Positions 24,582 through 31,819 of a stretch of 63,435 nucleotides of DNA are shown here, in pieces. Source of the DNA: JAPWJZ01 sp035626855. Lineage in GTDB: Bacteria > Pseudomonadota > Alphaproteobacteria > Micavibrionales > UBA2020. Both the position numbers and the translations under genes were made by a program. The notes beneath the pieces were generated by a model, which ran no database searches, was not told the origin of the DNA, and worked only from the letters and a program-made list of their open reading frames with translations. How positions within the stretch are numbered: position 1 is the first letter of the stretch; each line of letters begins with the position of its first letter. Where the stretch lies: contig DASPMW010000106.1 of assembly GCA_035626855.1 (NCBI GenBank), positions 1 through 63,435 on the forward strand, given 5' to 3'.

Positions 24582-25046
24582 TTATAGGCGTTTTTTAGAA
24601 AAAGAAGCGGCCTTCGGCGCGGCGACCGGCTTTTCCAGCTTTGCCATCTGCTGCGCCGTGTCGGCGAGGCTCTGCTGGCGCAGCGCGACATAGTGCTGAT
24701 ATTCGCCATCGAGAGCCTGCTCTATCGCGCGAACATCCGGCCGCCACTTTTCCGGCGCCTCGAAAGTCAGGCGATGCACCTCCGCGAGCGTCAGGCTGAA
24801 AAGCCGCCTGTTGCTGCCGGTGTCACCATGTTGGCTTTCGTGCGTGCTGTGGACCTCAATATCGGCAACGACTTTTTCTGCCCAAGGGTCGTAGCTGTAA
24901 CCCGCGAGTGTAATGGCGTCGATGGTTTTGGACGGACCGACCGAGATAGCGCTATCAAAGCCGCTCTTCAACTCGCGGATGACGTCAGCCACCGCGTCAG
25001 CGGCCTGTGCGGAAAATTCGTCGCTGAGCGAAGCAACCGGAGTCAT
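24582..25046 (-). CDS. Hypothetical protein
   Basis: A 154-residue soluble protein without signal peptide or membrane segment and without a motif I recognise. The C-terminal third is helical (EGEYQHYVALRQQSL-like) with a Lys/Ala-rich end. AGGG lies upstream of the ATG. It sits between the EF-hand gene and the beta-lactamase-like gene, both leftward, with no visible functional tie. Confidence 0.6.
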   Translation of the reverse strand: MTPVASLSDEFSAQAADAVADVIRELKSGFDSAISVGPSKTIDAITLAGYSYDPWAEKVVADIEVHSTHESQHGDTGSNRRLFSLTLAEVHRLTFEAPEKWRPDVRAIEQALDGEYQHYVALRQQSLADTAQQMAKLEKPVAAPKAASFSKKRL

Positions 25047-25099
25047 TGGAGTGCCCTATTCGAATATCCAATTTTACCCCTCCCGTCATCTTATGTCAA

Positions 25100-25831
25100 T
25101 CAACCGACGTCTTCGCTATTGCTGACGAGCTTTTCCAGCACATCCGTCATCAGCGCGCGTGCGCGGTGCCCGGCAAAGCCCGGACCTTCATGGTCGACAA
25201 GCGCGGCGAATAGCAGGCGCCGCTGTCCGCGCTCGCACCAGCCGATAAACCATCCGCGCTGCTTCCCTGCCGCGCGATCCGTATAGCCCGAGCCTGTCTT
25301 GCCGAACATCCGACCGCCCGCGAGGTCGCCGGCGAAAATGAGCGGCGCGGTTTTAGCGAGGGCGCTTTCGGAAACCGGCAATTGCAGAAGCAACAACCGG
25401 CGCAGGAACTGCACCTGTTCGCGCGGCGAGATCTGCAGCGAGCTGACGAGCCAGCTATTCGTGAGGCCGTTATTTTTTCCGGGGTCGCCCGAAATATCGC
25501 CGTTGCCGTAGTCGAACTCGCGCAGGTAATGGGCGAATTTTTCCGCGCCCAGCGTTTCGGTGATGACCTGGGAGTACCAGAGACAGGAATGGTGCATCCA
25601 GCCCATTGGATCAAAGCTCTGCCGCCAGCTCTCCAGCATCACGGGCACGCGCGCCTCGTAGTTCGCGGCGAAGGGCCAGACAGGATTCTTGGCGTCATGT
25701 AAAATTCCGCTGTCGAAGCCCATCAGCGCCAGCGGGATCTTGAAGGTCGAGCAGGGTGACCAGCGGGCGTCGATATCGCCTTCCGCTTCGAGAATTTCAT
25801 CGGTATCAAAATCGGTGACGAGCCAGGGCAT
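25100..25831 (-). CDS. Class D beta-lactamase-like protein, no visible signal peptide
   Basis: A 243-residue protein with all class D (OXA) motifs: STFK (Ser28, Lys31), S-Q-V (Ser87-Val89), YGN (108-110) and KTG (178-180). OXA enzymes hydrolyse beta-lactams in the periplasm through a carboxylated Lys. This copy begins only 27 residues before the catalytic Ser, so the signal peptide and first strands are missing. The start has a strong GGAGGAA ribosome site. A dispersed repeat lies immediately upstream and may have replaced the original 5' end. Substrate range cannot be predicted. Confidence 0.85.
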   Translation of the reverse strand: MPWLVTDFDTDEILEAEGDIDARWSPCSTFKIPLALMGFDSGILHDAKNPVWPFAANYEARVPVMLESWRQSFDPMGWMHHSCLWYSQVITETLGAEKFAHYLREFDYGNGDISGDPGKNNGLTNSWLVSSLQISPREQVQFLRRLLLLQLPVSESALAKTAPLIFAGDLAGGRMFGKTGSGYTDRAAGKQRGWFIGWCERGQRRLLFAALVDHEGPGFAGHRARALMTDVLEKLVSNSEDVG

Positions 25832-25845
25832 TGGGTTCCTCCGGG

Positions 25846-25923
25846 AAATCTCACTGAGAGCGAAGCGAAGAATCTCCCTTCTGGTTCCACAACAGGGAGA
25901 TCCTTCTTTCGCTCAGGATGACA
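25846..25923. repeat. Inverted repeat upstream of the beta-lactamase-like gene
   Basis: Read on the minus strand it begins GTCATCCTGAGCGAAAG, contains GGATCTCCC and GGGAGATTC arms, and ends in GCTTCGCTCT. It is the GTCAT-type dispersed palindrome also seen near 3761 and 42197, and lies 15 bases from the gene start. Confidence 0.7.
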
Positions 25924-25928
25924 GGGAG

Positions 25929-26426
25929 TTAAGCGTTCTTGTCGCTCATCACGCGGGATTTTTCGCGCTGCCAGTCGCGGTCTTTTTCCGCCGCGCGCTT
26001 GTCATGCTGCTTTTTCCCGGTCGCGATGCCGAGTTCGACCTTGGCGATGCCGCGATCGTTGAAATAGATGGACAGCGGGATCAGCGTCGTGCCCTTGCGC
26101 TGCACCGCGCCGATCAGCTTGTTCATCTGGTTCTTGTGGAGCAGCAGCTTGCGCGGACGGCGGACGTCATGCTGCCACTTCGCGTTCGATTTCGTGTATT
26201 CGGGGATATGCGCGTTGACGAGGAAAATCTCGGATCCTTCAACGGCGGCGTAGCTTTCGTTGATGCTCGCCTGGCCGGTGCGGAGCGATTTGACCTCGGT
26301 GCCGGTCAGGATGATGCCGGCCTCCATCGCATCCTCGATAAAGTAGGTGAACCGCGCCTTGCGGTTCTGGGCGACGGTCTTGTTATTGGGGTCTTTCTTG
26401 CCCTGGCTTTTGTTTTTTCCCGTCAT
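25929..26426 (-). CDS. smpB: SsrA-binding protein SmpB
   Basis: SmpB binds tmRNA and brings it to stalled ribosomes. The 165-residue protein has the family blocks NRKARFTYFIEDAMEAGIIL, EVKSLRTGQASI and the basic end KKQHDKRAAEKDRDWQREK. It lies directly downstream of dapA, a common arrangement in alphaproteobacteria. The tmRNA gene itself is not in the window. Length is normal. Confidence 0.96.
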   Translation of the reverse strand: MTGKNKSQGKKDPNNKTVAQNRKARFTYFIEDAMEAGIILTGTEVKSLRTGQASINESYAAVEGSEIFLVNAHIPEYTKSNAKWQHDVRRPRKLLLHKNQMNKLIGAVQRKGTTLIPLSIYFNDRGIAKVELGIATGKKQHDKRAAEKDRDWQREKSRVMSDKNA

Positions 26427-26435
26427 GGCGGCGCA

Positions 26436-27353
26436 TCAGCGCTTTCCCGCCTTTTTCAGCGTCTTCTTGCCGAGCTTGAAGATGCCGGCGAATTCCATCG
26501 CCTCGTCGAGTTTGGCGCGCGTCGCTGGCGTCACCGGCACGAGCGGCAGGCGGGTTTCTTCGGCGCATTTGCCAAGGCGCGACAGGCAGTATTTCGCAGG
26601 GCTCGGGTTGGTTTCGGCAAAGAGGTATTTATGCAGCGGCAGCAGGCTGTCGCGCGCTTTTTCAAAGCCCTTCCAGTTCTTTTGCTGCCAGCTGATATGC
26701 AGGTCGGCGCAAATGCGCGGCGCGACGTTGGCGGTGACGGAAATGCAGCCATGGCCGCCCTGCGCGAGATAGGCGGCGACTGTCGCGTCCTCCCCCGAGA
26801 GCTGGACGAATTCGTCACCGAGCGCAACGCGCAAGGCAAGCGGGCGGCTGAGATCGACCGAGGCGTCCTTGATGCCGGCGACACGCTTCAAACCCGCGCA
26901 GCGGATAACAGTTTCCACGGAAAGATCGACGCCGGTGCGGCCCGGGACGTTATACAAAATGATCGGCAGGCCCTGCGCGTCGTTCACCGCCTTGTAGTGC
27001 TGGAACAAGCCCTCCTGCGTAGGCTTGTTATAATAGGGGGTAACGACTAGAATGCCATCAGCACCGCTTTTGTCGGCGAAGCGCGCCAGATCAACCGCAG
27101 TTTCGGTCGAGTTGGAGCCTGTCCCCGCGATGACCGGCACCCGGCCGTCCGCGGCCTCGATGCAGGCTTTGATGAGGGATTTGTGTTCGCTTTCCGACAG
27201 GGTCGGCGTCTCACCCGTTGTCCCGCAAGGAACAAGCCCATGAGTCCCGCTGGCGATATGCCACTCGACAAGCTTCTGGAACGCGTCGACATCCACCTTG
27301 CCCTTGCGGAAGGGGGTGACGAGTGCGACGTAGGATCCTTTAAAGCGGGCCAT
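26436..27353 (-). CDS. dapA: 4-hydroxy-tetrahydrodipicolinate synthase
   Basis: DapA condenses pyruvate with aspartate semialdehyde, the first step to lysine and diaminopimelate for peptidoglycan. The 305-residue TIM barrel shows GTTGE (44-48), Tyr134 in ILYNVPGRTG and the Schiff-base Lys162 in VAGIKDAS. It carries a Lys-rich C-terminal tail. It precedes smpB by 9 bases and is divergent from the lytic transglycosylase, an association with wall metabolism. Confidence 0.96.
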   Translation of the reverse strand: MARFKGSYVALVTPFRKGKVDVDAFQKLVEWHIASGTHGLVPCGTTGETPTLSESEHKSLIKACIEAADGRVPVIAGTGSNSTETAVDLARFADKSGADGILVVTPYYNKPTQEGLFQHYKAVNDAQGLPIILYNVPGRTGVDLSVETVIRCAGLKRVAGIKDASVDLSRPLALRVALGDEFVQLSGEDATVAAYLAQGGHGCISVTANVAPRICADLHISWQQKNWKGFEKARDSLLPLHKYLFAETNPSPAKYCLSRLGKCAEETRLPLVPVTPATRAKLDEAMEFAGIFKLGKKTLKKAGKR

Positions 27354-27401
27354 GGCAGTTCTCCGGTTGCGCCCGCTGTTGCGGACATACGCGGCCAGAA
27401 T

Positions 27402-29456
27402 ATGTCATTTTTAGGCGGATTGGCAAGGGTCTTGGCCGTGGTGGCAGGCTTGGGAATCGCCGGTTTTGCAGGCATTTCTGCCACATACGGCGCGGAAACG
27501 AAGCATAAGACCGCGACAAAAACCGCAACCGCCAAGCCGGCGGCAAAGAAAACCGCCGCGAAGCCGGCCAAAAAAACCGCCGCTAAAAAACCCGCGCCGA
27601 AGCAGCCCGTCGCATCATCGATGGATGCCGACTGGCCGAAAACCTTTGCGCTCATCAAGAACCATGCCGACCCGATCGGCGCGAAGCTGATCACCTGGAT
27701 CTATGTGACGGAAACGAACCTGCCGGTCGCGCCGCACCAGCTGATCGAGTTCGTGCGCGCGAACCCAGACTGGCCGAAGCTTTATATCTTCCGCCGCAAG
27801 ATCGAGGAGAACCTCGCCCGCGCCGGCAACGCGGCGGAAACCGTGGCCTGGTTCTCCCAGAATCCGCCGACCACCTATACCGGGGAGAAGGGCTATATCG
27901 ACGCGCTGATCCGCACCGGCAAGGTGCTGGAGGCCCGAACGGCGCTCAATAAATTCTGGAAGGATGCCGAGCTCAACAAGAACCAGACCGCCGCGATGAT
28001 CGCCTCCTACAAGAGCGGCTTCGCGCCGCACGCGCATGCCGAGCGGCTCGATCACCTGATCTGGGAAGGACGACATAGCGAGGCTGAATACATGCTCGCT
28101 TTCGTTGATCCGGGGCAGCGCGCGGCTGCGCAGGCGCGCATCGCGCTCGCGCGCATGTCGAAGAACGCCGAGGGCCTGCTTGCCGCCGTGCCCCCCGCCT
28201 ACCAGAAAGGCGAAGGCCTGATGTTCGAGCGGCTGCGCTGGCGCCGGCGCAAGAACATGGATGCGGGCGCGCTGGAAATGCTCGCGCAGATGCCAGCGAA
28301 AACCCTGCGGCCGGATATGTGGTGGGGGGAGATCAATATCCTCGGGCGGCGGCGGCTGGAATTGCGGGACTATGCCGGTGCGTTCAAGATTGTCTCGCGC
28401 CACCAGCTGACCGAAGGCATCGAGTTCGCGCAGGCGGAATGGATGCTCGGCTGGCTGCAGCTGCGTTATATGAACCAACCGCTGAAGGCCTATTACCATT
28501 TCGAGGCCATGTACAAGAAAGTCTCGACCGCGATCAGCCATTCGCGCGGCGCCTACTGGGCGGCGCGCGCGGCGGAGAAGGCCTTCCCCGGCCAGCCGAC
28601 CGCCGTCGAGTGGGAGAAAATTTCGGCGCGCTTCGTCTCGACCTTCTACGGGCAGCTGAGCTACGAGAAGCTGTATGGCCGCCCCTCCCCCGCCATCTTC
28701 AAGGAACCACCGGTTTCGCCAGCAGCGGAGGCTGCGTTCAAGAACAACGAGCTGGCGCGCGCGGTGCGCGTGCTGAACGGGCTCGGGCTCAAGACGATCC
28801 TCGATCCTTTCCTCGCCCGGCTTATTGCCGACGCCAAAACCAAGGATGATTACAATCTGGTCGCCCGCCTCGCGCGGGAGACGGAGCGTTATTACTACGC
28901 GGTGCAGGCGAACAAGGACTGCCAGCAGCATCTCGGCCAGTTCCTATTTTTCGAAGGGTATCCGACCCTGCCGCCGCTGCCCCTTGCCTCGCCGGAAAAG
29001 GCGCTTGTGCATGCAATCATCCACCGCGAGAGCATGTTCAACCCGCAGGCGATGTCGCCGGTCGGCGCGCGCGGGCTGATGCAGCTTATGCCCGGCACCG
29101 CGCGCATGATGGCCAGGCAGACGGCGCAGGCCTATGACGAAGCGAAGCTCACGCGCGACCCCCGCTATAACGCGCTGCTCGGCGAGGCTTACCTGCAGGG
29201 CCTCATTTCCGATTATGCCGGCTTCTACCCGATGGCGATCGCCGCCTATAATGCCGGTCCCGGCAACGTGCGGAAATGGAACCTGGCCTTCAGTGACCCG
29301 CGGCTCGGGCAGATCGACGTCATCGACTGGATCGAGCATATCCCGATCTACGAGACGCGCAATTACATCCAGCGGGTGATGGAATCCTATTATATCTACC
29401 GGCTGCGTTTCGGCGAAAACCCGAAAACCATTCTCGATTTCGTGCCGAAGCGCTAA
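27402..29456 (+). CDS. Slt70-type soluble lytic murein transglycosylase
   Basis: A 684-residue exported enzyme that cuts glycan strands to 1,6-anhydro products. It has an N-terminal hydrophobic segment (FLGGLARVLAVVAGLGIAGF), a long Lys/Ala-rich linker, a helical superhelix domain and a C-terminal SLT domain with catalytic Glu543 in HRESMFNP, followed by ARGLMQLMPGTA and AIAAYNAGPGNV. ATG 27402 fits the membrane signal; upstream in-frame sequence overlaps the dapA start. Its anhydromuropeptide products fit the anmK gene at the far end of the window. Confidence 0.93.
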   Translation: MSFLGGLARVLAVVAGLGIAGFAGISATYGAETKHKTATKTATAKPAAKKTAAKPAKKTAAKKPAPKQPVASSMDADWPKTFALIKNHADPIGAKLITWIYVTETNLPVAPHQLIEFVRANPDWPKLYIFRRKIEENLARAGNAAETVAWFSQNPPTTYTGEKGYIDALIRTGKVLEARTALNKFWKDAELNKNQTAAMIASYKSGFAPHAHAERLDHLIWEGRHSEAEYMLAFVDPGQRAAAQARIALARMSKNAEGLLAAVPPAYQKGEGLMFERLRWRRRKNMDAGALEMLAQMPAKTLRPDMWWGEINILGRRRLELRDYAGAFKIVSRHQLTEGIEFAQAEWMLGWLQLRYMNQPLKAYYHFEAMYKKVSTAISHSRGAYWAARAAEKAFPGQPTAVEWEKISARFVSTFYGQLSYEKLYGRPSPAIFKEPPVSPAAEAAFKNNELARAVRVLNGLGLKTILDPFLARLIADAKTKDDYNLVARLARETERYYYAVQANKDCQQHLGQFLFFEGYPTLPPLPLASPEKALVHAIIHRESMFNPQAMSPVGARGLMQLMPGTARMMARQTAQAYDEAKLTRDPRYNALLGEAYLQGLISDYAGFYPMAIAAYNAGPGNVRKWNLAFSDPRLGQIDVIDWIEHIPIYETRNYIQRVMESYYIYRLRFGENPKTILDFVPKR

Positions 29457-29529
29457 GCAATCCTGAGTTGTCGCAAGAATGAAACTCGCGTAATATTTGC
29501 GTGTTGGTCCCTTTGGGAAAACATCACGC

Positions 29530-31122
29530 ATGGCGCAGACGCTGACCGAGAATTCCACCGCTCCCCCCGGCGAAGGCGCCGGGTTCAAGGAAGTGACTGG
29601 AGCGATTGCATACGATGATATTCCGCCACTGCGCGCCAGGGTTACGGACTTCCTGAAAAGCCAGCGCGTCGATAAAGCCTATGCCAGCATGGTCGCGCTG
29701 ACCGTCACTGAGATCCTTACCAACCTGGTCCGCCATCCGCCCCAAAAACCGACCCACATCGAAATCCGCCTGCGCATGGCGGGGCGCAATGCGCTGATTG
29801 ATATCGCGGATAACAGCACGCCTTTCGCGGATTTCGAGGCGAAATGCAAAACTGCGCTCGGGCGGCTCGACGCGGCGAACCTGCTGTTGGAGGATGGTTA
29901 CGGCCTCGGCGTCATCCTGAAACAGCACAGCCAAGCGAGCTATACGCCCGCCGATAAGAGCCCCGACCAGCTGAATCATTTCCGGGTGCGCGACACGAAA
30001 GCAGGCGAGGCACCCGCCAAAAACCGCCTGTTCCTCGTGGATGACGACCCGATCGCGCTGAAGCGGCATGCGGAGATGCTGGGCGATATTTACGATATCA
30101 CCACCTTTGACACGCCGGCTGAGGCGATCCGCGCCTTCCGCGCCGGGCGCCCGGACCTTGTCGTTTCCGATCTCAATATGCCGGAGATGGACGGGGCGGA
30201 CCTGCGCCGCGCGCTGTCGGCCCTGCCCGGCGGCGATACGACGCCGTTCATTTTTCTCTCCGCCGATCACGATAGCGAGCACAGCCAGTATATCAGCGAG
30301 CTCGGCGTCGACGATTTCCTGACCAAGCCGGTCGCGCGCGAGCGGCTGCGCAGCGTGGTCGCGCGGCTGATCACGCGCAGCCTGCAAGTGCGGCAGGGGT
30401 TGGAGGGAAAATTCCAGCAGGACCTGACCCGCGCGCTGGCGCCCGCGCTGCCGGAAAGCTTTGGCGGCTGGCGGCTGACGGTGCTGACGGAGGCGGCAGA
30501 GGCCGGCGGCGGGGATTTCACGCTGCATCATGAAACGCCCGCGCATATGCTCTGCGTGCTTGCCGATGTGATGGGCCATGGGCCGCAGGCGAAGTTCTTT
30601 GCCTATGCCTATGCCGGCTATCTGCGCAGCCTGTTTCGCCAGCAGGCGAAGGATAGCGCCGATCCTGCGCAGTTCCTGAAATCCCTGAGCGCGGCGATTG
30701 ACGGGGACCCCTTCCTCGAATCCGTCATCCTGACCGCGCAGGGGTTCCAGCTGTTCCCGAAGGGCGCGGTCGCCATCGCATCGGCCGGCCATCCCGCTCC
30801 GATCCTCGTGCGCGCGGAAGGCGCAGAAGCGATTGCGATTGCCGGCCCCCTGCCCGCCCTCGGCAGCGTCGGCGGCTATGCGCTGAAGACGCTGCAGCTC
30901 GACGAAAACGACAAGATTATATTCGCAACAGACGGCTTCCTCGACGCATTCGAACAAGGCAGAGACCGCGCGGCGCTGCTGCGGCTCGCGTCGGAGCATG
31001 CGGCCGCCCCTCCCGCCGAGCTTGGCGCGGCGCTGTGGCGCGGCTGGCGCGCGGGCGCGGAAAAGAATCGCAACAAGGACGACGCTACGCTGATCGTCGC
31101 CGCATTCGGAGGCAACACATGA
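29530..31122 (+). CDS. Anti-sigma-kinase / receiver / PP2C phosphatase fusion
   Basis: A 530-residue three-domain regulator. Residues about 20-150 are an RsbW-like HATPase (TVTEILTNLVRH; DIADNSTPF); about 155-280 a receiver with Asp214 in LVVSDLNMPEMDG and Lys in LTKPV; about 300-530 an RsbU/SpoIIE-type PP2C domain (GGGDFTLHH; VLADVMGHGPQA; IIFATDGFLDAF). It combines kinase and phosphatase modules that act on STAS proteins, and its next gene, overlapping by ATGA, is a STAS protein. The ribosome site is weak. Confidence 0.88.
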   Translation: MAQTLTENSTAPPGEGAGFKEVTGAIAYDDIPPLRARVTDFLKSQRVDKAYASMVALTVTEILTNLVRHPPQKPTHIEIRLRMAGRNALIDIADNSTPFADFEAKCKTALGRLDAANLLLEDGYGLGVILKQHSQASYTPADKSPDQLNHFRVRDTKAGEAPAKNRLFLVDDDPIALKRHAEMLGDIYDITTFDTPAEAIRAFRAGRPDLVVSDLNMPEMDGADLRRALSALPGGDTTPFIFLSADHDSEHSQYISELGVDDFLTKPVARERLRSVVARLITRSLQVRQGLEGKFQQDLTRALAPALPESFGGWRLTVLTEAAEAGGGDFTLHHETPAHMLCVLADVMGHGPQAKFFAYAYAGYLRSLFRQQAKDSADPAQFLKSLSAAIDGDPFLESVILTAQGFQLFPKGAVAIASAGHPAPILVRAEGAEAIAIAGPLPALGSVGGYALKTLQLDENDKIIFATDGFLDAFEQGRDRAALLRLASEHAAAPPAELGAALWRGWRAGAEKNRNKDDATLIVAAFGGNT

Positions 31123-31469
31123 GCATCACCAGCCGCTTCGAGGTCAAAAACACGCCGCTCTACGCGCTGATCAAATTCATCGGCTTCGTCGATGCCAGCA
31201 CCGTGCTCTCTGCGCGACCTGCGCTGCAGCAGGAAGCGCCGCCATCCTGCGTCAATTTCGTCGTGGACCTGAGCGAGGCGGATTTCCTCGACAGTCATGG
31301 CGTGGGCCTGTTCGTGTCGCTGCTGAAGCGGGCCCATGCCAATCGCGGGCGCATCGTCTTCGCCGGCGCGACGGGGCAGCCGGAATCGGTGCTGCAAATG
31401 GTGGGGTTCAACGGCGAACTGGTGACCTATGTCGAGAGTCTGGCCGCTGCGGAAGAATTGCTGGCCTAA
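31119..31469 (+). CDS. STAS-domain anti-sigma-antagonist-like protein
   Basis: A 116-residue STAS protein. The phosphorylation loop FLDSHGVGLF keeps the Ser after Asp that is phosphorylated in SpoIIAA/RsbV; the following Ser is replaced by His. It is translationally coupled to the kinase/phosphatase fusion upstream, which is the likely partner. Dephosphorylated STAS proteins release sigma factors or other targets; no sigma factor is adjacent, so the output is unknown. Confidence 0.88.
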   Translation: MSITSRFEVKNTPLYALIKFIGFVDASTVLSARPALQQEAPPSCVNFVVDLSEADFLDSHGVGLFVSLLKRAHANRGRIVFAGATGQPESVLQMVGFNGELVTYVESLAAAEELLA

Positions 31470-31475
31470 AACATT

Positions 31476-31515
31476 AGACCTTCCTCGCCGTCCTCCCCGC
31501 CTGCGCGGGGATGAC
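31476..31515. repeat. Short GTC/GATGAC palindrome
   Basis: CGTCCTCCCCGCCTGCGCGGGGATGACG forms a hairpin (CCCCGC and GCGGGG with flanking GTC/GAC). It resembles the ends of the other dispersed elements. Confidence 0.5.
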
Positions 31516-31522
31516 GATAAAT

Positions 31523-31554
31523 AAAAACGCCGGGAATAAATCCCGGCGTTTTTT
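31523..31554 (+). terminator. Rho-independent terminator after STAS gene
   Basis: AAAAACGCCGGGA and TCCCGGCGTTTTT form a stem with an ATAAA loop and a long T-run; the A-run also makes it bidirectional for the leftward 40-residue gene. Confidence 0.9.
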
Positions 31555-31575
31555 ATTGCATCCGCGAAGATGCGG

Positions 31576-31698
31576 TTACTTGGTCGGCGTCTTGGGCGCG
31601 TCCTGCGCGGGGCCCGAGCGGTTCTGGGTAGGCGCACCCGGAACGAATTGTTTTTGCTGCGAGGGGTTTTGACCCAGTTTAGCTTTCATGCTTGCCAT
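31576..31698 (-). CDS. Small polar 40-residue protein
   Basis: A short open frame: start ATGGCAAGC, product MASMKAKLGQNPSQQ..., ending in PKTPTK. It is rich in Gln, Pro, Lys and Ala, with no hydrophobic segment, and is probably disordered. Support comes from AGGGA upstream of the ATG, a near-consensus sigma-70 promoter 53-80 bases upstream (TTGACA-N16-TACAAT), and a bidirectional terminator directly downstream. No function is known. Confidence 0.6.
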   Translation of the reverse strand: MASMKAKLGQNPSQQKQFVPGAPTQNRSGPAQDAPKTPTK

Positions 31699-31750
31699 AG
31701 CGTTTTATCCCTGTGGTAAGTCTCAATGATTCCGCGAACCAGTGTTGTTG

Positions 31751-31778
31751 ATTGTATATAAATACCTTTCGCTGTCAA
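31751..31778 (-). promoter_or_regulatory. Sigma-70-type promoter for the 40-residue gene
   Basis: On the minus strand TTGACA (31778-31773), a 16-base AT-rich spacer, then TACAAT (31756-31751). It is one of the closest matches to the housekeeping consensus in the window. Confidence 0.7.
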
Positions 31779-31819
31779 AAAGTTTCTGCAAATCACTCGC
31801 AATTGCGGCGGCGCAGCGG

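Noticed and set aside
25100..25831. Acquired resistance cassette
   Set aside because: There are no integron, transposase or composition change around the class D gene; it looks like a chromosomal gene.
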